Below the pieces are notes generated by a model. The model did no database searches. It worked only from the letters and a program-made list of their open reading frames with translations, and was not told the DNA's origin. A DNA stretch of 64,000 bases from Fratercula arctica (lineage: Eukaryota; Chordata; Aves; Charadriiformes; Alcidae): NCBI GenBank assembly GCA_947846985.1, contig CANTUZ010000002.1, positions 150,593,889-150,657,888 of the forward strand, in the 5' to 3' direction. This document shows positions 1 to 12,499 of this stretch, one piece after another (position 1 is the stretch's first letter; the number at the start of each line of letters is the position of its first letter). A program made the translations under genes and the position numbers.

Positions 1-94
1 CACCTCCCTGACACCCAGCGCTAAGACACATAGATTGCTGAAGCCTCTATTCAGGTTTCCTATGTCTCATAAATAGAGATTAAATCAAAAGCAG

Positions 95-142
95 TGTATA
101 TAGATATAAATACGTATATACATATATACACATAAATATATA
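95..142. repeat. TA/CA-rich simple repeat
   Basis: This is an imperfect run of tatata, tacata and tacaca motifs. Confidence 0.7.
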
Positions 143-1879
143 GCAATGTGTAGGTCTTGGAAGCACAGTGGGCTATAGGCTTGTTTCTAGACTGGCTAGT
201 TTAGGTATAATGTTGATGTAGGCGTAAGAGGCCATATACTAAAATATTTTTCATCTGACCTTTTGGACCAAAGGAGATGTTACCAGAAAATCCATTTATA
301 ATATATTGGGAAGGGGAGGGATTCTAAGCTCTGTAATGTGTGTTAATTCAAATCCCCAAACACTCTGCAATGGCAAAGAAACAAGACCTATGATGACACC
401 TCTGCATTTATTATTTTATCTACATATGTACATTTCTTTTGGTAGTCAGAGTAGTCATTTTGATAAATTCATTTAGTTCTGCTGTCACATTCCTTTACAC
501 AGTTAGTCATTGCTCCTGAAAATGGTTTAATCTTGGGCTTTCCATCCTCAGAAGGAAGAAAGAGGTTCTGCAATCTGACAGCAACCACAAACTAGAGCCA
601 TGGTTCTTCTACTTGAAGGAGTTTTAAAACATAAGGAATGTAACTGTGTGCCCAAAACAGATTAATAAATGCCAGGGCAAAGACAGGAGCAAAGTAAGCT
701 CGACCAGGGCTGCAACTGACTACAAGAACCTGGGACCTTGTGACCTATCAGCAGAATAAGGGCTCAGCGGTTGCAAAACTACTGTTCCAGAAAGCTTATT
801 TTAGTTACTGGTTTCATGTGGCTCTTGTCACTGATGAGGCTTGAAAGCAAGGACAGTTACAGAGAAAACAACATATGCATTTAATGTTATGGCCAAGTGT
901 TTTTGTATTTTGGTGAGTAACATCTTCTCCCCAAATCCAGGAATTAATTACTAAGCAAACATACATTCTGAATTTCAGAGTCTAAGAACGACTGATTCCT
1001 CCAAACCAATGAAATCTGCTTGCCTGGAGACTCAAAACCTTCTATTTGAAAAGCTGGATTTTACAGACCAAAACTTGAACATTTTGTGTGCTCATATTAA
1101 TCCATCATGTGTATCATACTGCAAATTTAAGCATGAACCTGTCTCTGAAAAGACTGAAGAAATTCTTATAATAGTTCTCCATATTATAATAGTTTTCCAT
1201 ATTCCTGCTTCCCCTCCTGCCAGAAGTGTTGGCTAACAATCTGTGTATACAGCACTCCTCAGAAAAATACAGTAGCGAACTATAAACCTCCAGGAGTTGA
1301 ACAGTTTTAACATTTAAACTTCTCTGTATTATTCAAATTTCAACATGATTTTCATTCCAGCTTCTTTTTCACTTTGATCTTCAATATCTGATCCCACTGA
1401 AGTGACTTTGAAAGATACCACACTGACATTTTTGACACATTGGCATGCTCAAAGAAAGAGGAATGAAAGCCTATTGTCTTATGGAGGAAGAAGTAAAAGT
1501 ACTGATTTAATTATTTTTTTTTTTATTGCAGCAAATAGCTAGAGGGGGATAGACACAATTCATCAGCACTTGATTTAAATCGCTGGATCTTCATTTTCTA
1601 TGTGAACCAGTATGTGCTTATTCCTGTAGGTATGCAGACTGCATACTTATCACCAAAAGCTTCAGAAATATGTGGGTGTAGTCAACATCTGGGACTGCTT
1701 TTGCTGAATGTTCTGGGATGTCGCAATCTTCTGATAATCGAGGCAAAGGGAAACACCTTTCACTGTGTAAGGCAAGAAATGCGCGGTTATAATAAACGCA
1801 ATTTGTGGTTGTCTCATCTTTTCCATTTTTAAAATCCTAATATTAATTGGTTAATCCTACCAGTGCTTCCTTGAAGGAA

Positions 1880-1990
1880 GACAGTAGATAGCTTTACCTC
1901 CATTGCACAGATGGGAAGACTGAGGCAGAAACGTAACATTTCACACAACATACCTGTAATTCAGAAGTCCCAAATCTGTATCACTTAATC
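1880..1990 (-). mobile_element. MIR-like SINE relic
   Basis: Cattgcacagatgggaagac and tgaggcagaaacgtaac match the reversed 3' half of the MIR core (acagatggggaaactgaggc). The rest is poorly preserved. Confidence 0.4.
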
Positions 1991-2780
1991 CTGAATACTC
2001 AGCAGAGTCATCAAAACCGGCCACTATATTTTGCGAATGCCATAATGACTCTTCATAGAGATATACCAGCATTTTTCATGCACAGCAAAGAGAATGGAAT
2101 AGTAGTACATCACAGATCATTACCACATATATTGACACTTCTAAATATTCTAACTATTATACACTACTTCTGAAGTCCATGTCCAATCTGGATTATGCAG
2201 ATTCAAGTGCATTAGGATTTGCAGTTCTGATTAAATCATCCTGCAGTCCATTTTTATTTATGACTTGAGACGGAAATATGCTTTGTGCCATTTGTGAGCT
2301 ACCTGTGGAGCACTATTTCAACTAGTTAGGACTAGATGATACTTTATCCAACAAAGAACAAAGCCGTAGAACAAGGTTATGCCCAGCCTGGGGCTACTCC
2401 TTAAGTGTCACTTCTTAGAACATCATTAACATTGATAGAGAAGGAAGTGGTGGTTTATCTGGCCCCTCTACAGCCCTGTACCATATTGCTCAATATTCTT
2501 TGAGATGTGGACTCCTAAGAAACAAGGAGTTGGTTGTGTAGGACAGGAGAGTCCCTTGTGTGCCCTCCCATTGCACGCCCAAGCTCTTCTGTGGTTTGTA
2601 CATCTCTGCCGGTGCCTCTGATCAGGGCACTGCTCTGAACTGGATATGCCGAATAATTTACCAGTCAGGAGAGTGCTGTCTGTTCCAACGGCTGTACAAC
2701 TAATTACGAACAGATGACATGCGCAGGTGCTCGGCTACCAGCAGCAGAGGTCTTTTAAGTACAAGGAAGGATCTGTGAAC

Positions 2781-2890
2781 TCATAAATTCATACAGGTCA
2801 GAAGGGAGTGTTACAATTGCTGTCTAGCCCAGGCTCCTGTATGTTGCAAGCACAGAGTTTCTCCAAACATTATTTACATCGTGCCTAAGT
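2781..2890 (-). mobile_element. Short old CR1 3'-end relic
   Basis: Tcataaattcatacaggtcagaag, followed by a stretch like agtctagcccaggctcctgt, fits the reversed 3' end of old CR1 elements (tcatagaat...ggtcagaaggga...tctagtctgacctcctgt). It is only about 110 bp long and is an eye match. Confidence 0.4.
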
Positions 2891-4155
2891 GCTGGTAGAG
2901 CAAGTAAAGGTGAAGCTAACCCTTTTGCCCCCCTGTCCTCATTTGGCTGAGACTCACCATCCCCAGAGGACTCAAGGAACAATTAACAGCGAGAGGTGTC
3001 CCTGGGTCTCCATGAATCCTTCTGCTCCACTCAGGAATGGGCTTGAGCTGGGACATTGCTGGAACCCCAGGGTAAGCTGGAGATGTTGTACCCGCAGTGC
3101 CCATAGCCTGAGTCTGCCCAGTTCAGACAACAACCACTTCGACTACACAGCCGGGAACCCCGCGTGGCTTAAATGTCACAGGCTGGCAATCCCTCCTAAC
3201 ACCACGCCTTTGAGAGAGGTGGTGCAGGACTGGCCCCAAAATCTTGTTGTCTCTCTTTGGCCTCTGTCACCTTCCCCTAACGCTCATCCATTTCCACTGG
3301 CTTCACTCCAGAGGCACAAACACTGAGCTGTGACATGCAGTGGAATTCATTGGTCATTTATTTCTTCTCACATATTTTTCCTTAGAAATGAAACTAGTAG
3401 ACAATGTGGGAGGGGAGGTCCATCTCCTACTTAAATTCCTGGGTGAAGTTTGATAACCTGGAGTCAGATATGCTGAGATGCATCACATTTCCCCCTAGAA
3501 GGAGACAAAAGCCCCAAAGAGTTTGAAGTCTGATGCTACAAGTATGGCCAGAGTGAGATTTTTAAATTCAATCATCAGCTTCATTTCAAGCGGTTAAGAT
3601 CTACTGTTATTGTGGTTTGAAGGTAAACTTCATGGTGAACATCCTTAAATTAATTTGGATATGAATTTAGACATACAGTTACACACACCTATTTTTAAGG
3701 ACAAGGATATTGATCTTGGCAAAGCAATAAATTCCAGTAATATCTCTCTGCATAATAAAGCCAAGACAATTCAAACCCGTTTATTTTTTTGTCTTCACAA
3801 CATTTTGCCAAAACCATCATTTTGTTGGCCACATTATTCTGATTTATATTCAACAAGAGTAGTAAAAAGCTTTTCTAGAGGAGACAGCCAGAGTGACATT
3901 TTCCTATAAATCACAATGATTTTTACTGCCACAAGAGCCTGTGGCTCAACTTCAAATACAACTGTGCTGTAAACTGCGTGGATGAAGCTGCATTCCTTCT
4001 GAATGAGAACCACGTTTCCCTTTCTCCGTGAGTGACTCCACATTCCTATCAGTCTCTAGCAGATAATAACAATATCCAAACAAAAGCAGTTTTCAGAGAT
4101 GGTAGAGCAGTGATGGGAAAACATGTTCAAAGTGGGTGTCACTCTATACCATATC

Positions 4156-4182
4156 ATTCTTTTTTTTTTTAAAAAAAAGAAT
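4156..4182. repeat. AT palindrome
   Basis: Attct, then 10 further T, then 8 A and gaat form a near-perfect inverted repeat. Confidence 0.7.
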
Positions 4183-5989
4183 AAATTAAAGGAGATAGGC
4201 AAAGTGCATACCAGACAGTAAGTTCTTTTTCTCATGTTTCTGTTGGTTGCAATTTTGGAGGGTAAATTTTCCTGCTGGTGGAATATGGAAGATTATAACT
4301 AGAACCAGAGCAACATTTAACTACGGACCTGGAACATAGTACTCCTGAGCTTGTATGTAATCCTCAAGGCACTTAAATCAGGTAAAGGGAATTGGGAAAT
4401 ACCTATATTCACTTCTTAACGTAACAAAGGAAAATCCATCAAAGACTGTTGAAATTAAAGTAACACTAACCTGTTATATACTGTTAGGCATTTATTTCCC
4501 AAGAAGGGATGACATTTATGTTTCACAGTCCTTTCATTTTCTCGTTTGGGAACCTGAAAATGATTTTATTGTAGTCCATCATGTAACCTTTATTTCCTAA
4601 CTCTATACATGTCACTTGAACTCAGGTGACAAGTATTCCTGCTCCTAGACTATATCTTTCTCAGGACTCTGATTCACTCCTGAGGCCACATGTCCAACCC
4701 AGCCATGACTGCATTCTGTGCCGGCATAAGACCCGGGATGCATATCCATCCCCCCACCTCACTTCCAGGATGCGGAAGCCAAAGTCCCCATGCTGGAGGA
4801 GAGGCAGCAGGTTCCCTCTCCCTCTGCACCAGGAGTCCAGGACAGCACAAAGAGCAGTCTCACTCCAGAGCTGCAGGCAAATGCAGTTTTATCACTGGTC
4901 ACCCCCCATTTGCTTCTTTTCCCCCAAAGGCACAGCTTCTGGGACAGCTGGGTTCATGGGATCATTGGCTAACCAGTATGGTGACATGAAAATGTGAATC
5001 TAAAAGACAATTGTATAAGAAGGTAACAAATAAACACATTTTCTAGTGACCATTCAAAGGCCACTTACATGGTTGATGGCGAATGGATAGTGATTATTTA
5101 TCTTTTAAGCCTAGAGGACGACAGTGCTGAATCTCCTCCTCACAGCGCACTCTTCATCCCAGCCTCTCTCCAGCGCACGGTGTCAGACGGAAATGGGAAT
5201 TGTGTGGGAGTCCAAGCTCAGGATCCTACGAAAACCTCTGTGTGAATGGAAGAAGATTCAGATTTAAGTTTCTAGTTGTAGACAATTTTGGGGTGGGGAG
5301 GAAATGCACTTATACCAGAGTGCTAATAAAAATATAACAGCTGTAAACTGCTGGCATAGGTAGAAAGTTGTTCTTCCACAGATCTTTAAAAATTTCCCTG
5401 TTCAGGCAAAGATTATCACCTCTTTATATATGCAGAGATAGAAGGCTTTTTATGGTTTGCACCTCAGTATGAAATAATATTCCCCTTTCCCTTTTCAAAG
5501 AATTTCTTTTCCACTTCTATGACTATCAATGCATCAAGATTAGGAAAATCCTGCAGGCTAAACCACCCTTGTGGGGGCCAAGAAAAGAAACCTCTCTGCT
5601 GTTGAGCTCTGGACAGTGGGCTGACAGCACGGTCACATGAAAAAAGTGCAGCTACCTCGGTCACCTGTGGGGCACACACTGAGCTTTCCATGCAGCACTT
5701 CTATTTCTAGTTTGCTTTGAAAAAGTAGAAAGTTACAAAATATTAATTATGATAGTCATGGAGAAATGTGAAAAGGTTCAGGTTCAGTTTGCATAGATCC
5801 GATGAAGAGTGGTCGTTTCTTACCCCTCAGACTAGCGTCGCACTGTTTTCAGTCAGCTTTTCTCCCTCATGGCTATTCAGGAGGCCAGATCAGATGATAA
5901 TAATGCTCCTCTGCAGCTTAAAATACAACAAAATTAGTGGAGTAGATTGTATTGCCTTTACCTCCATTTAGTAAAGTCAACCCTACTTG

Positions 5990-6536
5990 AGGGTCCTTCT
6001 GTAATCCAGAGGGCCAAATTGTTGGTTGATGAGAAGCTCAACATGACCTGGCAATGTGCACTCACAGCCCAGAAAGCCAACTGCATCCTGGGCTGCATCA
6101 AAAGAAGTATGACCAGCAGGTCGAGGGACGTGATTTTCCCCCTCTACTCTGCTCTGGTGAGACCTCATCTGCAGTACTGTGTCCAGCTCTGGAGTCCTCA
6201 GCACAAGGACATGGACCTGTTGGAGCAGCTCCAGCGGAGGGCCACGAAGATGATCAGAGGGCTGGAGCACCTCTCCTATGAGGACAGGCTGAGAGAGTTG
6301 GGGTTGTTCAGACTGGAGAGAAGAAGGCTCTGGGGAGACCTTATAGCGGCCTTCCAGTACCTAAAGGGGGCCTACAGGAAAGATGGGGAGGGACTTTTTA
6401 TAAAGGCATGTAGTGATAGGACACGGGGTAACGGCCTCAAACTGAAAGAGGGGAGATTTAGATTGGATATCAGGAAGAAATTTACTGTAAGGGTGGTGAG
6501 GCACTTCCAACCCACACCATTCTATGATTCTATGAA
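5990..6536 (+). mobile_element. CR1 LINE 3' fragment with internal deletion
   Basis: The end of CR1 ORF2 is still open and reads [26 protein letters not shown], then [23 protein letters not shown]. After about 6510 the sequence jumps directly to the terminal cttccaaccca and the tail ttctatgattctatga, so the last part of ORF2 and most of the 3'UTR are deleted. The left border is approximate. Confidence 0.9.
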
Positions 6537-7499
6537 ATTAGGATGGCTTGAGACAGCATGGCAGGGACCAGTGCTGTGACACAGCCCCGTGCTGTACCCA
6601 GCCCCTTCACCCACAGGTGAAATTTTAGGCTCCCTCAAGTCCTATTGATTTCAGAGAGGGATTTTCCTTGGCTCTCTTTCCCACAATGCCCACCGCAAGC
6701 TGCTTGCACTTTGCTGCTGAGAGTTTGAGATCTGCCCTCGGTTCTACAGCTTTTTGAAGGTGCATCTCCTCCCGTCACATGGGCTGGGGAAAGCAAGTCC
6801 AGGCAGCATGTGCCAAGCCACTTCAGCAGGTCAGGGACAGGTTTGGCCTGTCCAGCTACAGAAACAGCGTGTTCTCCATTGCATGGAGTAAGTCAACGCA
6901 ATTAGTGACCTTACATAGTTGTTTAGGGTTTTTTTTTGGCATTGAAACACCAAGAAGTAAAGAATGACTCTGAAATAAGCATGTTTTGGAGGCACAGCAC
7001 CTAAAAAGTGGACAAATTTGGACTGCTTTATTTTGAAACAGTCATGATACGTTACTTCTAGTGATTTTTTTCTTAAAATCCTGAGGTAGTTTCGATTAAA
7101 TAAGTCTTGCTCAATCTAATTTTCTTTCCTTCTACCCTCCACTACCTGTAAAGGCAGCAAAAGGCAGGCCAGTGTTAGGATACTGAACACTGAGTTCTGG
7201 CAACAGCATAAAGGTCCTGTTCCTCTGCAGACAGTCTGGAAGCAAAACAATATTGTTTGGCTATTGCTGTTTCTGCCGTTCTCAAGGGGAGTTGATGCAT
7301 GATGAGAGAGCAAGATTTACATTGGGATCAGGGGGGCAGGTCAATGAAAAGAAAATTGAAAATGGACATTTGCAGTACCACTGGCAGACAGAAATCTGAC
7401 CTGATTTTATCATACAGGTCTGGGGGAAAAAACAGTGTGAGTGTTAAGAACTGGAAAAGAAATATCAGTGCGGGAATAAAAGGAAATCATTACCCTAGA
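6537..7499. other. Intergenic, nothing recognised
   Basis: This is unique-looking sequence between two CR1 fragments, with no repeat or coding signal that I can support. Confidence 0.5.
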
Positions 7500-8142
7500 C
7501 CTAGAATCAAAGCCTGTGGTACCCCACCTGAGACCTGATTTGCATTATGAAAGTTTCAGAGGGTGACCTCATGAGCTGCTCTTCTACAGTGGGGAAGACG
7601 AAGGCAGAAATCATTTTCTGAGTTTGAGATATATTACTGAGATCCAAATTTGGGGACCCCAACACACAAAAGACATTGGCAAACTGGAGCGAATTCAGTT
7701 GAGAGCCACCAAGGTGCACCAAGGCCTTGAGGAGGGGCTGAGGGAGCTGGGCTGGTTCCATCTGGAGGAGATGGCTTTGGGAGGACCTAACAGCAGCCGC
7801 CAGCCAGTGCCCATTAGAAGGACGTCAAGCATATAGGGAATCAGGGTCTTCACAGCTGTGCCTGGTGGGTGGATGAGAGACTCTGGGCATACATAAGCTG
7901 AAGGAGGAGATGTTCAGACCTCTGGACTTTTCCCCCCTGAGGGCAGTCAGGCACTGGAGCAGGTTACCCAGAGATGTGCAGTCTCCATCCTTGGGGGGGG
8001 GGGTTCAACCCTGACTGGGCTTGCTCAAAGCCTTCAGCAATCCGGTCTCATCTCAGCCCTGACCCTGCTTTGAGCAGGAGTTTGGGACAGAGACCTCCTA
8101 AATTCCCTTCCAACATGAATTTTCCTGTGGTTCTATGATTTA
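7500..8142 (+). mobile_element. Diverged CR1 LINE 3' fragment
   Basis: The recognisable parts are gagagccaccaaggtgcacc, the RELGWFHLEE-like translation near 7,740, ggcactggagcaggttacccagag-type sequence near 7,950 and the end ttccaacatgaattttcctgtggttctatgattt. It carries several frameshifts and an 11-G run at 7993-8003. The left border is uncertain. Confidence 0.75.
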
Positions 8143-10734
8143 TTACATTTTTCCCAAACTATACATTTGAGAGAGCAGATAACAGTTTTGCCTAATCTTT
8201 TTAAACTCTGTTTCCAGCAACAAATTTCACCTGCCTTGTCCAGCAAATTCCTTCCTCCGACTGCCAAAATTTGCTGATAAGTGTGTCATTTATTATGGTG
8301 ATTTTTACGATTTGGCACCACTTTCACAAAAACCATTCAGAAGCCATTTCATATCAAAGTGGTGATCACACACAGTCATTTCAAATGGAAACGACAGGTC
8401 ATGATGAGCTGGGCTATTCTCTGATTTTTGTGAATGAGAAATGAAAATTTAAATAGTCACCACCAAGTATTTAGTCTCCACATCCAAATAAATGTCACTT
8501 CTATTTTATTGATCATAGCTTACTTGACTGTATTAAAGAGTTTTAAGCAAACTTTTCAAAGACTAGTGGACAATTTATCACTGGAAATACGGGCAAGCAC
8601 GCTGATGCCAAGAAATGCTCCCAAAGTATTAAGCTGTTCTGAATAATATTTCAATACAATTGAAGCTGCTGTTTTCATGTCCCTGAAACAGCAAAACCAG
8701 AAATATTTGCAAGCTGTTTTGACATTCTTGAACACACCATTAAGCAACAATAAAAAAGGTTGTCATAGTTGCTGTGTCATAACAGAATGAGTTTGTCTGT
8801 CTTCAAACTGGTAGTGGCATTTTGCTAGTCAGAACATCAGGAAAAAATGTTAAAATCAGAGCCAATTAAAAAAAAAACCCCGACTCACAAGACAACATAA
8901 ATCATCTTTTGTTTTAGCTTAGTTCAAGATTTATTCCCTTTTTCTTTCAATCTTTTAATCAATCTTTGAAATAAAAAGCAGGGAAATGAGATCTAAATGA
9001 ACCAAGATTAGTCACATAACTAAAAGAAAATGACTGTAACCATTATTTCTCTGTCTCATATAGCTTGTCAAGAGAAAGTTGGTACAGCAAAGTTTTCTTT
9101 CAGTACTTTGCAACTGAGTTTGCATCCTGTACATTACCTGCCTCTGTTTTTGGACCCCACCCGAAGCACCTTACAAGTATTTTGTGCCCCCTTCTCTCTA
9201 TGGATTATGCATATCTAGAGATTAAGTGCTCAGAACTAAAACATAAACATATAGCAGGGAGTGATTTTGATTAAATTATTGATGCAATGTTGTTTAGCAG
9301 TGGATTTCTCACTAGAATTTGCTGAACAGTAAATTGTATTATATAAATGTTAATTCCAAGAACAAGATTATGTCTGATATTAATAAGCAGTGATATGGAA
9401 GCAGCTAAAAATATGCATCCTTTGCATCTTTAATTACACATATCTTCATCACTAAGACTCTTATTTCACTGTCATGATTTCTGCTACCGTAATTCTATAA
9501 CCAACGTGGAATGAAATTGTTTTGCAGAAGTTTCTATGCACTGAAAGTAATACCCTTTCAGAAACAGGTTTCTCAGGAAAACAACTTCTTCTACTCATAA
9601 TCTCTATGCAATAATGTTAGAATTTTATTATCAGCAGCACATCTAGAAGCATAGCTGTTACTAGAGAGATGTCTGGCAGATGGGGCAGAAAAAAGGTACG
9701 AGATTTATATTTTCAGTATATCAGAAGACAGGTTCTGATACATTAAATATAAAGCAAGTGAGAAAATCCTATCTTAGAAATTCAGTTTGATGTACCAGGC
9801 TTTTAAAGTTATTAGTTATGTATAATATATAATGTATGCATGCTCAGTTGTACAAACACAGAAGAAATTGTCCCTGTCTTGCTCATTCCAGCTTGTGAAC
9901 GGATCATAAGAAGCGGTGAGCAGAAACGTTCTTTGAATTCAATCAGCGCATTGATGCGATGAGAATTCTCATAAATATGCCCTCAAATGGGCATTGGCTC
10001 TGTCATTTATCACAATACAGAGAACAGCCAAGCCTAGCATGAAATTCTTCAAAAGAATACACTCTCTTTGCTTTCATCCAACCCAGAATAAGATCTACAG
10101 CATTTACAGCACCGAGGATGAAGTTACTCAACAGGCAGCATTTTGGCCAAAACTGGGGAGAGAAGCAGGGACCGCAAAAGCTGAGAGCACGGATGAGTGC
10201 TCTGAGCGAGAGGCAGACGTAGGGATTGCAGGTACAACAACCGGAGGCTTAGTACTTGGAGGCAGTGTCAGGTCCTCTTGAGAAAATGTCAACAAGATTT
10301 CCTAACTTCATCTTATGTTTCCAAGTATCTCTGCCACAGAGCACAACATCTGTGGACAAATATCAGTAACTGACACCTCAGTCACAAGTAAAAAAAACTC
10401 CCTCTCAGGTCCTTTTCTTTTCCTGGACTCTCACTGCAGTGATGTTACAGATCTTCTCTCCTTTAGTCTTTCATGCTTTGGGAATTAAAGGTGTTAGAAA
10501 AAACATGCAACAATCTAATATTTATCCTCATTTGATTTTCCTGTATTTCCCCACTTTACTTTCTGCACTTAACCTGCCACAACTGTTTAACAATTTATTG
10601 CAGTGGCTGAGAAATCCTTTTTCTGGTTACAACTTCAAAAATAATATCAAGCTGTAAGCAAGGCAATGTCTGAGCACAAGGAGGAAAGGGCTGAGGAGAT
10701 AAATGCCTATTATGGCTTGTTTGTGAAGACCACC
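8143..10734. other. Intergenic, AT-rich, possible conserved non-coding DNA
   Basis: There are no transposons by eye. The part at about 9,250-9,640 is dense in TAAT, ATGCAT and ATTTGC-type motifs, as often seen in conserved enhancers of gene deserts. This is inference only. Confidence 0.35.
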
Positions 10735-11560
10735 ACTGACTGCAATTTCACAGTTTGCTGAGGCAATCTGTCCCAATGCTTCACAGTCCTTCCTGTTATA
10801 AAGTTTATACTAATGTTAAGCCAGAATCTTTCTTGCTGTGATTTAAACTGATCATCTCTTGTCCTGTTCACTAGAGATACTATCTTACTCTTTGGAACTA
10901 ATTTTTACGTACTTGGAAGATGGTTAACCTACCTCCACGTTCGGCCTTGTCTGCTTTCAGTTAAAGAATCCCAAATAAGTTATCCTACTCTCATACATCT
11001 TTGTTTCTAGCCCTATGATAAATCCTTGCTGCTCTGAACTTCCTCCAGTTACCTATACATTTCTTCCAAGGCGGTCCCCAACACTGGACACTGTATGCCC
11101 CTTGCTGAACACAGCACCTGGATCATTACGTTTCGGAGGCCACACTCTTGTTTATACATCTCAGAACGAGGTCTGCCTTCTTCCCAACATCATGACACTT
11201 TTGGGTCATGTTCATTTTAAGACTCTGTTCCATTTTTAAAGAGCAGACACCTATCCAGCTGTTTCTAACACAGATTCACGCAATTGGTTGTTCCTGGTGA
11301 GGATCTACACTGATTCCATTGAATTTCAGACCATCATTTTGACAATTTCTTTGATTTTTCACAATTTCTTTGAATCTTCATCCTGTCTTCCAGCATTCCT
11401 GAAGTCTCTCCCAGCTGCTTATCTTTGGCTTAATACCACAGTTGTCTGCTCCATGACTCGAGTCATTTATTCCAGTATTGAAGATTTCACTCAACATATT
11501 GATACCTTTACCTTTGGTTATATCTTTATGAAATCTTACCTACAAATCCCGAGTTTATTG
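10735..11560 (-). mobile_element. Ancient CR1-type LINE relic, minus strand
   Basis: Read on the plus strand it follows the reverse complement of old amniote CR1 elements: atcatctcttgtcctgttca, then a loss-rich middle, then aacactggacactgtatgcc, acatctcagaacgaggtctg and tcatgacacttttgggtcatg. Divergence is heavy and borders are approximate. The match was judged by eye against the known pattern of old CR1 copies in bird and reptile genomes. Confidence 0.55.
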
Positions 11561-12302
11561 ATTCCTGCTCTCAGGAAGACTCTCCTTTTCCTAAGAAGAG
11601 GGAACTCACCACCTCCTTGCCACGCTTGCTGCATCCCTCCTTCACATTCATAAACAGCTTTTAATTAGAACCGAAACCAGAAGAGCTTCTCCTACGGATG
11701 ACTTAATTCCCTTCTGTCATGAGAACCTAGTTATATAAACACTTGTTAACTGTGGATATCATAATGTTCCACTCTTTTCTATAGAACTGTTAGTGGGATT
11801 ATCTAGTCTAGTTAACTATCCACTCCACGTGTATGTACTAAAATGTCAGACAACAGACGTAATAGTAAAAGGTGATATTCCGATATAGCTGTAACTGTAT
11901 AGGTATTGTATTTATACTCTAATGTTCAGGACTGCTTCCCTGTTCTTGCATATTTTACACAACCACATGAAAACAATATAGTATCTCTTTTATCTGTCTA
12001 ATCAAAGCCTCCTATAAAGCTTTGATACTTCCATTGAAAGTCTTTTAAGGGATCAGTTTTAACAAAGTGTAGCCAGTACTCATTTCTTTTAGTCCTGTGC
12101 CAAAAGTGGTGCTTCTGCTGTTTGTACACCAGGTTAATTTGTAAAGAAAACAAACTAGGACAAACATAGTAAAGACTTGATAGGAAAATTTCTATAGGAA
12201 AGAGTCGTATTAAAAAACCCAACCTCTAAACAGGCTGGTATGAGATTATGCTGGACTTTAACAGCAACATCCCAAAAGTGAAGACTACATCTCCAGCCTT
12301 AC

Positions 12303-12499
12303 CTAACTGCAGTCATCTTCATCTTCGGTGGCTTCCAATCTCTCACTTTCATCAGGTTCAAGCTCTTCCTCTTCCCCCTTCACTAAAATGGGTTTGTCAG
12401 TGCTGGGATCAGTCTGGTGAAGAGCACAATCAACAGAGAGGTCACCTAAGAGGCTAGAGAGATAGGAGAGGTAGAAAAGGTATTTCTGGTCTTCTATCC
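12303..12499 (-). other. Weak candidate exon, acidic C-terminal coding stretch
   Basis: On the minus strand a good acceptor (actctcctttcAG, ending at 12500) is followed by an open frame of 65 codons and a stop at 12303-12305. It reads GIEDQKYLFYL, then later KGEEEELEPDESERLEATED and ends EDDCS. The acidic end looks like the C-terminus of a protein, but I recognise no family. No companion exon was identified. It could be a last exon, part of a long non-coding RNA, or chance. Confidence 0.2.

Larger units (their letters stand above)
1..5989. other. Intergenic, AT-rich, no gene recognised
   Basis: Apart from the TA-rich repeat near the start, a MIR-like relic (about 1.9 kb), a CR1-end relic (2.8 kb) and an AT palindrome (4.16 kb), I see no supported feature. 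A 145-codon open frame at 2889-3326 has no recognisable domain and no splice context. Confidence 0.6.

Noticed and set aside
2889..3326. Open frame of 145 codons.
   Set aside because: No recognisable domain, low-complexity-free but random-looking composition, and no splice or promoter context. A chance frame in a less AT-rich patch.
4080..4145. Cagtgatgggaaaacatgtt, then caaagtgggtg, resembling a hAT terminal repeat.
   Set aside because: Only one end is visible and I found no matching second end nearby.
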